The notes under the pieces were generated by a model, which saw only the letters and a program-made list of their open reading frames with translations, ran no database searches and was not told the origin of the DNA. A DNA stretch of 64,000 bases. Origin: Galbula dea (taxonomy: Eukaryota > Chordata > Aves > Piciformes > Galbulidae). The stretch is from positions 1-64,000 of the forward strand of contig VWZX01006819.1 of the NCBI GenBank assembly GCA_013399015.1, given 5' to 3'. Position 1 is the first letter of the stretch; each line of letters begins with the position of its first letter. Positions 40,650 to 50,600 of this stretch are shown here, in pieces. A program made the position numbers and the translations under genes.

Positions 40650-41085
40650 GAGGATGGTGAAGGGTCTAGAGCACAAGTGTTATGAGGAGCGACTGAGGGA
40701 ACTGGGGTTGTTTAGGCAGAAGAAAAGGAGGCTCAGGGGAGACCTTCTCGCTCTCTACAACTCCCTGAGAGGAGGCTGGAGTGAGATGGGGCTCAGTCTC
40801 TTCTCCCAGGTGAAGTGAGTGATAGGACAACAGGAAACAGCCTCAAGTTGTGCCAAGGGAGGTTCAGACTGGATACTGGGAAGAATTTCTTCACTGAGAG
40901 GGTTATCAGGAATTGGCACAGGCTGGCCAGGGAGGTGGTGAAATCACCATCCCTGGAAGAGTTCAAAATGTGTAGATGTGGTGCTTGGGGCCATGGTTTA
41001 GTGGTGAGCATGGTAGTGTTGGGTGAATGGTTGGGCTTGATGATCTCAGAGGTCTTTTCTAACCATAATGGTCCTATGATTTTAT
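40650..41085 (+). mobile_element. CR1 LINE 3' fragment
   Basis: Forward CR1: 'TTATGAGGAGCGACTGAGGGAACTGGGG', 'AGGAGGCTCAGGGGAGACCTTCTCGCTCTCTACAACTCCCTG', 'TGGATACTGGGAAGAATTTCTTCACTGAGAG' and the end 'TTGATGATCTCAGAGGTC' with 'CCTATGATTTTATG'. The second open reading frame is broken. Confidence 0.93.
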
Positions 41086-41089
41086 GCCT

Positions 41090-44000
41090 CTAAGTCATTT
41101 AGGAACTAATAAACACATCTTGCAGAGGAGGATCAGTGATACATGCATCACTGTTACAAAGTTAAGATAAAGCTTATGATGAAGTCAGCCTCACAGAATT
41201 ACTTTTAAATACCAAAAATATTAGAGAAATCAAATACAAAAGGCTTCCCTGGAAACACCATGAAATTGCTCCCTGAAGCACCCCAGGTAGATTTGATTTG
41301 GGTTTTGGTTTGTTGGGTTTTTTTTTTTAAATCCAGCTGACAAAAAGAATATCACAGAGTTATTCTCCCCTCCCTGAAATAACTTCCACAAACAGAACAT
41401 GTTCAAGCAATGGTCTCTCTAACCTCACAAGACATGAGACCTTGCCACAGCCACTGACAATAGACCACAGGCTAAACAGTACGAGTTGAAGCAGTTTGCA
41501 AATGATCTATGAGTTTAGATATATCTCTGCTGGAGTCCAACAGGTTGAGGAGAAAGAATGACAAGGTAATGAAAGTGGCACACAGGGTTTTGTTGGGGGA
41601 AGCCATCAGTGCATGACACTCATCCATTACTCACCCACAGGGGGAGGCTTTGCTGCCCTCACTACTTGCTCAGCACAACCTCCCTCCATTTGGTGTATCT
41701 GAATATCACCACAAGTAGCTTTGAAATGGCAGAAAGTGAGGCCCATCCTCAGGGTCCAAGGGGAACCTGAGCCTTCACAGGCAGCAAACACAGTCTTGGG
41801 GCTCTTGTGTGAACAAACATAAGACTCTTTTGAACGTTACTCATTAGCGTTGGGGGCTGCCATGAAGCGTTCCTCTGTGCCCCAGCTGATGAACACGAGT
41901 GCTGCTGCCAAGTCTGCTGATAAATAAAAAAGGAGAGGAAAAGCCCTTATGGTTTCTGAAAGGGGTAACAGAAATGCAGCACTCAAGGCAGCAAACACAA
42001 TTTGCAGTAACAGATGCAAGTCCAAGAGCAGCTCCCTGGTGATGTTCAACCTGATTTTTCTCTTAAAGTCTGCTTTTAACAGCAAAGAAATCGATAGCTA
42101 GGATCAAGCACATAGGGAATGCTGCTAGGATCAAGCTGATAGGGAATGCTGCAAACTTCTCGGAGCAGCCTTCCTCCTTGGCTTCATTTATCACCTACAG
42201 CCCTCAGCTCTCCCAGCTCCAGGCATTCTCCCCTCCACCTCGGTTCTGCCAGCGGGACTAATTTTCATTCGAGACAAGGCAGGAGACTAATTACAGTACA
42301 CATCGCATTTGTGAAGAGACCCCAGGGAGAGGACGAGGGGGAAGATAGCTCTTTGCTTGCTCTGCCACCTAAACAGTTTGTATTTGTTAGTGTAGAAATA
42401 AGTATGATGACAGCAAACTGATGCCTAAGGAGCAATTCACCCATTAACCTAACATCCACCACAGTTCACACCCACCACCATTTATATGCACCATTAATAT
42501 TTATAAGGATGACGTGTCCCTTTGACAGGAACTTGTGCCTCCAACGACAACAGATGTTACACTATTTATGAAAGAAACTACTCAAGCATTTCCAATGGAC
42601 CTTGTCCATGCTCATCATGTCTTTATCCCATGCTCTGATTATATTATCCATGGAGAGCCTTGGTGACCTGCTGACTCAAGCCCCAGAACATGGATGGCAA
42701 CCATGCTTACCCGTAGAGCCCTTAAAACTTTTCAGAGTTGCAGTATATCTCTGCGGATGCTGGAGACATCAAAATGTCCCTGATACCTCAAAGAGAAGTG
42801 TGTGAGGCATTACATGGCAGACTCCTCCATCTCATGAGGATTTACCATTTACCTAGGTCTCCAAAGCACATGGAAAGCAGCTGAGGCTGCAGGCCTTTCT
42901 CACACAGTTGCCTTTGCCACTGTCACCAGAGCTGCATTAGTGACCACATATATGGTCTACAAAGAATTAAAACCTGTCATGATATGCTGCTCTATGCACA
43001 GACTTGCTGGAAAAGCCATGCAGCAAGGCACTGATCCTATTATCTCTTTGCTGAAACTATGCTGCTCCTTGGCTCAACTGTGATTTATATCATCTGTAGA
43101 AGCACCAGCCCCTGGCAGGACAGAGCTCCCTGCTCTCACAAAGGGTAAACTCCCACCCTCCAGTGAGAAGGTGGCAGTGTCTGGACACCTCCTCATCAGC
43201 AGAGAGCAGGATGGGTTCAACCTGGAAAGAATAACATGGATAAGTTGATGGGTTCACCAAAATCTCCTTCAGGATCCACCATGCATGGGCAAGCACTGAG
43301 GTATTAGACAAGGTATCTAAGCAACATCTTCTTTTACTAGATTGCAGTTGACATTTCCATTAAAATGCATGAGGTTGTCATGAATCGCTTCACCTGATGT
43401 GACAAAACTCATTTAAAGTGGCACAAAAATGTCACATTATCCCAGTGGGCTAGAGCAGATAGCCTGCAGTGACTTCCTCCTCCTCCAGAATGGCAGCTCA
43501 AGTAATGTCCTGATACTTGTGACACGTATATTTTTAATGCTCAGCACGAACGGCTCCAGCATTTGTCAGCTCATTTGACCTGTAGCTTCTCAAAGAAACC
43601 ACAGAAAGACACACTGCAGAGCAAGAGCTAGCAGTGTGTAAAATGCCTTGCCATCAGCACCCACCAAATCAGAACAGAAATCAGATGCTATAGCTGTGGT
43701 CAGCTCTCTCTGAACATTCTTGACCAAGATTTGCTAGCCCATTGCTTGAGTCTGTTCTTCTTGCTCCAGAAGTCCTCACCCTATGCCTGTGGCTCCTTAT
43801 ACTGCTAAAACCCATGCAGATCTGAGGCTTGTGTGAAAGCATTGCTGTTCAGTATTTCATCACCCAAGTCCTGACATACCTGAACCACCACTGAGGTGAA
43901 CTCAGGACCTCAAAGCAGCAAATATTTCTACATCCCTGCTGACCTTACATCCCTAGTTTTGGTTCAGAAAAAAGATACAGGTCCTCAAAAATCCTGACAC

Positions 44001-45480
44001 AGTGGCCTGACCTAAACTCCATTTCTGCTTCGTCTGTGTTAATGATATCAACGAAAAGGATAAGCCGATTTCCACATAGCATTACACAGAGCGTTGGGTG
44101 CATCAGAAGCAGGAGGACAGATTTAGCCATCCAGTCCCAGGTACATGCCACTCTTCTGCCTGGTGCAAGGAAACGTGTCGCTTACAGAGCAAACTCTTAG
44201 CCACAACCCAAGTGTTGCTTTAAAATAAAAGGAAGAACCATAACAGAAGTACCTTTCTGAAAAGAAAATCTCCTGTCCTTTACGATACATAAAGCAGAGT
44301 GGTCTGAGCTTAGTTCTCCAGCCAAGATATCCCATGAGCCAGCTTCACCTCTGGTATGCTCCTCTGCAATGGTCAAGAGGAGACAGTGCTAAACATCCCT
44401 ATCCCAGTTTGTTCTTTTATCAGACATGGGTTAGCATATCGCAGGCATGGATGTTTATACAGCACTTTGAAAAAGGAAAGCAGCATTAAGTAAGAGTGGG
44501 ACTGACCAAGGGCTACTGTGGCCATTGGCAGAGCACGTACCGCGTGTCCTGCTAGACCACATGTGGTGAGTCAGACACCAACCTACAGACACAGATCAAT
44601 AAAAAGTCATTGAGCCCGGGGTCCCAGGGCTCTCTATGCCAGCTCATACTGAACCTCTCAGCATAGAAAACCTCAGCACCACCAAAACCAGAAGGCTTTC
44701 TCCTGAGCTTTAGAGCAGTGGAATAAACCAGAAACATGCCAGATCAGCAAGAGAGCTATGCCAGACACGTAGAGGGAGGCAAGCGTGCGGCTCCGTGCTG
44801 GCGATGCCGATTCAAGCTGGGGATGCGTCTCCCATTTCCTCGGGTGGTAAAAATATGACATACATAAGCAAGGAGAATAAAAGGAGGGAAACAAAGGAGT
44901 GGGAGCGAACACCTGTCGCTCTCCTCGGGGACGAGCCCTAATGCTTTTATTTGCTTCAGTCTGCTGGGGGAACTGCAGCTGCCAACTGTCATCAGCATCA
45001 AGTTACCCGCACAAAGCTGGCCTGCCCAGCTCTTTCAGCCAAGGGAAGTGGAGGGATGAGACTAGCCCAGGGACGGCACTGAGCGTTTGGGGCCCAGCTC
45101 ACCATGGTCACTGGGAGGGTGGGCAGCCCCCCCGGGCTGAGGAAGGGCTGCACAGTCTCATCACAACCAACCGCCAGAAAATAGCCACAGTGCATAATGT
45201 AGTCCTGCTACATGGCCCAAAACAAGCATGTTGTCCCAGCCAGGTATGCGAACGGTGCCCGGTTGTGAAAGGGTCCCACTTTCACAGCCTGCCCACCCCT
45301 TCGGATGAGATTGGGCCCAGGGACAGGACCCAGCGCCGCTTGGCCCCTGCCGGTGTCCCGCTTGGATTCAAACCAGCCTCTCTCCTACCCAGGCTGCTGT
45401 TGACACCTGACTGTCCCTGCCTGAGAGACACCGACAGTCCCGAGCCTGTACTCCGGTGAAAATAACCACGTCCAACTCCC
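41090..45480. other. Intergenic upstream of HES6
   Basis: No gene recognised; no PER2-like coding sequence is visible despite the mammalian gene order. A recent 27-base tandem duplication lies at 42099-42152. Sequence around 42440-42560 is AT-rich with short TATTTATA-type motifs, without other clear features. Confidence 0.55.
42099..42152. repeat. 27-base tandem duplication
   Basis: Two adjacent 27-base units (42099-42125 and 42126-42152), both starting TAGGATCAAGC and ending ATAGGGAATGCTGC, differ only at two or three central bases. Confidence 0.9.
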
Positions 45481-45489
45481 GACGCACGT

Positions 45490-45497
45490 TTCCCACG
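45490..45497 (-). promoter_or_regulatory. Predicted RBPJ (CSL) site upstream of HES6
   Basis: TTCCCACG is the reverse complement of CGTGGGAA, a high-affinity CSL/RBPJ match. It stands about 410 bases before the HES6 TATA box. HES6 in mammals is usually described as not directly Notch-induced, so function is uncertain. Confidence 0.35.
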
Positions 45498-45828
45498 GCT
45501 TTGAACACATAAACGGTGTTAAGCTATAGGTTTGGGGGGGGGCTTTATTGAAGGTGACTGACAACGCCCCAGTGCTTCGAGGTGACCACATGGCAGGCAG
45601 GGGACGCGTCCCCTCCACAGGTCTCTGCCAGCCTTCGCGCCGCTGCCTGGGCGGTGCCAGGCCCCGGGGATCGAGGGGGAGGTCGGCAGACGCGGACAAG
45701 CCCTGTCCCCACCGGCCGAGTCCAACCGACAATGCCAGACAGAGGCCACCAGCCAGTGCGGCGGCGACAGCAACCACAGCGTCTGTGGCGCGCACCCCGC
45801 CCCGGCGCAGACAAAGCGCCCTCCTGCC

Positions 45829-45879
45829 ATTGGCCCGTTCAGCCAACGCTACGGCGGCTGCCCGCGCGTCGCGGCCAAT
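45829..45879. promoter_or_regulatory. Two CCAAT boxes of the HES6 promoter
   Basis: An inverted CCAAT box (ATTGG, 45829-45833) and a direct one (CCAAT, 45875-45879) stand 74 and 28 bases upstream of the TATA box, a usual range for NF-Y binding. Confidence 0.6.
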
Positions 45880-45884
45880 GGGCT

Positions 45885-45899
45885 CATTGACATGCAAAT
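45885..45899 (+). promoter_or_regulatory. SOX-POU composite element in HES6 promoter
   Basis: CATTGACATGCAAAT matches the SOX2-OCT composite consensus (CATTGTYATGCAAAT) at all positions but one, and includes a perfect ATGCAAAT octamer. It ends 7 bases before the TATA box. In neural tissue such elements are bound by SOXB1 with class III POU proteins. Binding is inferred. Confidence 0.55.
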
Positions 45900-45906
45900 G
45901 AGAGGG

Positions 45907-45914
45907 TATAAATA
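45907..45914 (+). promoter_or_regulatory. TATA box of HES6
   Basis: TATAAATA lies 69 bases before the start codon; transcription should begin near 45938, leaving a short leader of about 40 bases. Confidence 0.85.
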
Positions 45915-45975
45915 GGGCGGCGCGGGGTGGGGAGCGGCTCCAAGTCGCCGAAGGGGTGCGGAGTGGCTCCGCGAT

Positions 45976-46921
45976 ATGGCGCCCTCCTTCCGGCCCAGCA
46001 AGGGCCGCCTGCCGCGGGGAGACGAGGACGGCGCAGAGGCCAGGGCCGACCGGAGGGTGAGAGGCGGGCGGGGCCGGGAGGGGTGGAAGGATAGAAGGGA
46101 GAAAGGAAGGAAAGGAGGGCGGCGAACAGACGGCGCTGTTTTCTCCGCAGACGAGGAAGCCGCTAGTGGAGAAGAAACGCCGGGCGCGGATCAACGAGAG
46201 CCTGCAGGAGCTGCGGCTGCTGCTGGCCGACAGCGAGGTGAGGCGGCGACGGGGCGGGGGCCGGGCGGGCCGATGGCGGGCGGCGGGGCCGGGCTGACGG
46301 CCGTGGCGCCCCGGGCCAGTTTCAGGCGAAGCTGGAAAACGCGGAGGTGCTGGAGCTGACTGTGCGGCGGGTGCAGGCCGTGCTGGAGCGCCGTTCCTTC
46401 GGTGAGTGCCGGCGGGGCGGGGGCGGAGGGGAGGCCGGCCCGGCCAGCACCTTACGCCGCTCCCCTCTCTCTCCCGCGGTGTAGAGGGCGGGCGGCTGCA
46501 CCGAGAGGCAAGCGAGCGCTTCGCCGCCGGCTACATCCAGTGCATGCACGAGGTACACACCTTCGTCTCCAGCTGCCCGGGCATCGACGCCACCACGGCC
46601 GCCGAGCTGCTCAACCACCTGCTGGAGTCCATGCCCCTCAACGAGGGAGGCTTCCCGGACTTGATCGCGGACGTTTTGACCGATCCCACCCTCGGCCCTT
46701 GGCCCGGCGGTGGCGAGGCGCTAGCCCCGGCGGCGGAGGCCTCCCTGGGCCTCGTTCTCCCTGCCTCGGCACCCTCACCTTCTCCCAGCGAAGAGACCTG
46801 CTCCGACTCGGACGAGGCGGACGCCGAACCAGGCCAGACCTCCACCGACGGACTGGACTCTTCCCAGACGCACAACCTACCTTCGTCTATCTTACCCAAA
46901 TCGATGTGGAGACCCTGGTAA
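45976..46921 (+). CDS. HES6: HES6, bHLH-Orange neurogenic factor
   Basis: Four coding exons: 45976-46056, 46151-46237, 46320-46401 and 46485-46921, 687 bases in all (228 aa plus TAA). Introns are GT-AG, only 94, 82 and 83 bases long, with phases 0, 0, 1 as in the HES8-like gene. The bHLH spans about residues 28-80 (RKPLVEKKRRARINESLQEL, then the HES6-specific short loop and KLENAEVLELTVRRVQ). The Orange domain covers about 95-134 (RFAAGYIQCMHEVHTF). The tail has an acidic SEETCSDSDEAD stretch with casein kinase 2 type sites and ends SMWRPW, the Groucho/TLE-binding motif. HES6 is known to bind HES1, counter its repression and promote neuronal and muscle differentiation. Length equals that of mammalian HES6 (about 224 aa). 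The ATG starts the MAP... N-terminus shared with mammals. Confidence 0.98.
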
Positions 46922-47673
46922 CAAAGGAGCAAGCAGTAGTCGACGCAGACCTACCTAGCGGGGAGAGCAGGCGGAGGGTTGGTCCCCTCTGTCGCCCCCC
47001 CCGCCCCAAGCTGCGCGGGGTCCGTGCAGCATGCGTGCTGCTGGCAGAGCTGCGCTCCGGGACTGCATCCATGGCACTCTTAACGCTGTCACACCCTGGC
47101 AGGCTAATAGCAAAGCGCATTAACATTTCATCCTTCTGTATGTGTGTGTGTGTGAGCGTGTGGCATTTTGTAACTTTAGGGGTTTTTATGAGAGGTTGGG
47201 AAAGGGGGATGGGGGGGGAGGAGGGAGTTGGGTTTTAGTAGCAAAGCTCTTTGGTGGATACACAGCAGTTATTTTATAACCCTGTCTCTGTCTCTTTCTC
47301 TTGGCCCTTATAAGTGGCCCAAATATCACTTACTACCTTTTTCTTTGAAGAAAAAGCCCTTGTGCGTTTTAAGTCGTGATGGTTAACTCTGTGAGAAGCT
47401 CAAGTTAAGTCTGCATGCACAGTTGTACGTGTTCTAGTGATAGCAGAGATCCCTGAAAGGGGTTGGTGTGGTTAGCATCTGTACTCAGTAGCAGTCTAGA
47501 GTCTCGCCTTCAGTGAAGGAAGAGAAAATGAGAAACCTGGTGAACTTAGACAAACATTTAAAAGATACTTGGTGGCAGGGTGCCTTTTAGAAATGAGTGT
47601 CTTTTATGCACATTTGAGTTTATCGTGACTTTTTGTATATTAGGATGTCAAATGCTTTTATTTTTAATCTTTT

Positions 47674-47679
47674 AATAAA
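47674..47679 (+). other. Poly(A) signal of HES6
   Basis: AATAAA occurs 752 bases after the HES6 stop codon at the end of a 3' UTR that turns AT-rich; the rest of the UTR shows a short TG run at about 47138-47153 but no open frame of note. Confidence 0.75.
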
Positions 47680-47699
47680 AAAAGACTGAATTCACACCG

Positions 47700-50600
47700 G
47701 ACTGCATGTATTGTGGAATGTGATGCACTTCTAACCGGTTTCAAAAGTTAAAAATACACTTCCTATTGTTAACCATTAACAAACATCTGTATAGATTATT
47801 GAAACAATGCTGGTAATTAAGCACTTAATTCTTGTACTAAGCATTGTTAGCTCAAGTATTGGAATTCAAATGTTTCTTTTGTTTAATCCTAGAAGACACT
47901 TAAATTACTGCAGTGAGCAAGGTCATACCGGTGTAAGGTTGATCTCAGGCTAGCGTTCTTGGCTAGTTTATCGGGATGCCAGTCTCAAACCTACTCTGCT
48001 CGATCTGCCATCTGAAGGTCTACAGTCTTAACTTCACAAGTGCTAGGCAAATCCTGTCCCGAGGCATGACTTCACAGGGGTTTTGGATTAGGTGGTTTTG
48101 GTTTGGTTGTTTGGAGAGGTTTTGGGGTTTGGTTATTTTTGCTCTTGAATGCAAAGTTGACTGGAGTGTGCAATGGATTTGGAAAGTATTCTTTAAAATT
48201 AAAGAAAGTTCCTAAAGAGCTGGGGGAGACCCTCAGCATTCTTGTGCATGAGGTTTGACACTTCCTCCTCTGTTCCTACTTTTGGGAGATGCCAGGTTAT
48301 TTATGCTGTGAAAATAACCTTTCAAAGAGCCGTCATTGTAAAGAGAAAAACAAAATGAATTGTAAAGTTGCTTAATACGTGGAAGTTCCCAAACAGAACA
48401 TACGAGAAAGGAAGCAACCTAACTACCAAGGGACTAGGCATGTAACTTTCTTTTGTTAACAACCCGATGGAATAATAAAAATGGAAACTAAGATACTGGT
48501 AAGACCTCTCCTTTGTAATTGTCTTTTGAGTAACACCCACCTCAGGTAACTTAAAGGTGACCATCTGATTTGCTTAGTATTTCTCATCCCCTTTTGTGCT
48601 AAATTCCCTTTGAACTGAGGGGGGAGAAAGGCAAAAACCAGCTGAGCAAGGGGGAGGTAAGAGCTTCTGTACTGACCTTTCTGCTTTAGGGAGGGAGGTT
48701 AGCATTTTGAAGTGTAAATGAAAGAGGAGCTAGGGACACTTGCACTAAAAGTAACACCCTACACACAAGATGACCTCTTGGACTGAGCCTGCACCTCTAG
48801 CCCTACTGCAAGGCCAGGTTTGTTTTTATAAAACTATTTCCTCCAAGTCTCACAGTGTTTGGTTCTTCACTCTCCACTTCTGCTTAACTAGCCCAGACAA
48901 CCACACCTCACTGTAAGCACCAAGGGAAGTTCGCACACTGCACTATGTTACTCTGCTATGCTAAGACAGTGCCTCTTGCTTTTAACATCTAGAAAACACT
49001 CCCTTCTCTAAAGGTGCTTTCAAGTGGGAGGGAAAGCCACAGCCTGTTTCCTTAAACGACAAGAGCAGCCACAGCCCAGCCTGTGGCTCCCAGCAGCTTG
49101 CATGCACAGCAGTGTTAGGTGGTAGACACTTGTCTGAGCTGGCTGTCTCTGCGTGGGATATCCAGGGTCCATCCTGGGCTGTTGTAGCTGTTCTGGCCCT
49201 TCAGCTGCTGCAGGAACACTGGGGGCAGCTTGGCTTGACTTCATGAGATGAAAGACCCCGGGTTAGAGCTCTTCTGTAATGCTCCTGTGAAGCCAAGTGC
49301 AAATCCTGACACTTCAGTGACAGAAACACAGCCAAAAGTCAACATAAAAGTGCCAGCTTTGGTTCAGCAGAGGAGGAGGGGGGCTAACAGCACAGGCATC
49401 TCTGCTAAGCAGCATTGCAGACATGCTGGTGAACTTTTCCTGTTCTGGAGCCCTAGAAGGAGCACTGAAGCTAGCCTTACCTGCTCTCTTTCCCATTCCT
49501 GGGTGCTGTTGCACGTTCCACACCTGGGGTAACCCTCCCAAGCTGACAGCTCCATACAGCTCCTGCACATCTACCACGGTGGCTGGTGCCCTGGGCACAT
49601 GCTGTCCTTGCTGCTTCAGGGGAGAAAGGCAGAGGGGCTGCAAGCTTGCTGGCCACAGGCACCTGGCCAGCTGCAATCCCAAAGCAGAGATGTTTAGGAA
49701 GAGCCACATTAGAAAGAAAACAGGCCTTTTCCCTGGGCACTCCTCAGTCCTATAATAGCTGAAAAGAAAAAGCCAGGTCAAAGCAGTATTACCAGGAGCT
49801 TTTTAACAAGTGTCAAAAGCATTTTAGAAATGTGTTAGCAATATGGCTATTTCTATTTTTTTTTTTTAAATCCACAAATTAGGTTCACAGAAAGTTTACA
49901 TCCTCTGATTAGGTGTTGCTGGATCTCTCCATTTGCATTTCTGTACCTTACTGCAAAGGTGTCAAATCTAACACTTTCCTGACAAAGGCAGGAAGAGGTG
50001 AGCATTTTCAGCTAGGGGCTGGGGAAGGGGCAGGAGAGGAGAAAGGAAGGTTTCCAGCAGCTCTCATGAAAAACCAGTGAAGCCTTTTCAAGTCCTCCTT
50101 TATAGAAACTGCCTTTATTCTTTTTCCATTCCAAAGTAATACAACAGACTATCTGATCTGACAGTGCAGTAAAAGGAGAGAGGAGCAGCACACTAACAGG
50201 AGGGCTCTCGTTTGATATGCAGTTGAAGAAGAATAAAAAGAGGAGCTCATTTTCCCCTCTCTTTGCACGTCAGTCACACACCTGTTGCAGGGGAAAACTG
50301 CTCCTTGTTAGACCAGGTCAGCTGGGAGGACTTAGGGTTCAACCCTTCTCCTCACCTCTTGGCAACACCTTACTAGGTCTTTTATCAGAGCCCTCTAGCC
50401 AGGAGAAAAGATCCAGCTTTCATATTGTCCAAATTGACTTACATCCTCCTTTGCCTCCCCCTAGCAAGTATCACATAGCTCTCTGCAGAGTTCTCCTCTC
50501 CAAATACATAAATGTTTAGTTTCTATTACAATTAAAAAATAAAAGAATAAGAATTCAGACCAGCCCTCAGAAGTAGGCTGAGGGGATGCACACAGGCATC

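Larger units (their letters stand above)
45540..47060. promoter_or_regulatory. CpG island over HES6
   Basis: CpG dinucleotides are dense and unsuppressed from the promoter through the last coding exon, in clear contrast with the flanking sequence. The HES8-like gene upstream has no comparable island. Confidence 0.85.

Noticed and set aside
45385..46194. 269-codon minus-strand frame across the HES6 promoter and first exons
   Set aside because: Antisense shadow of the CpG island; no conserved domain and no splice signals of its own.
46402..47238. 278-codon plus-strand frame across the last HES6 exon
   Set aside because: It is the wrong frame of HES6 exon 4, kept open by the high GC content of the CpG island; the frame giving the Orange domain and WRPW is the real one.
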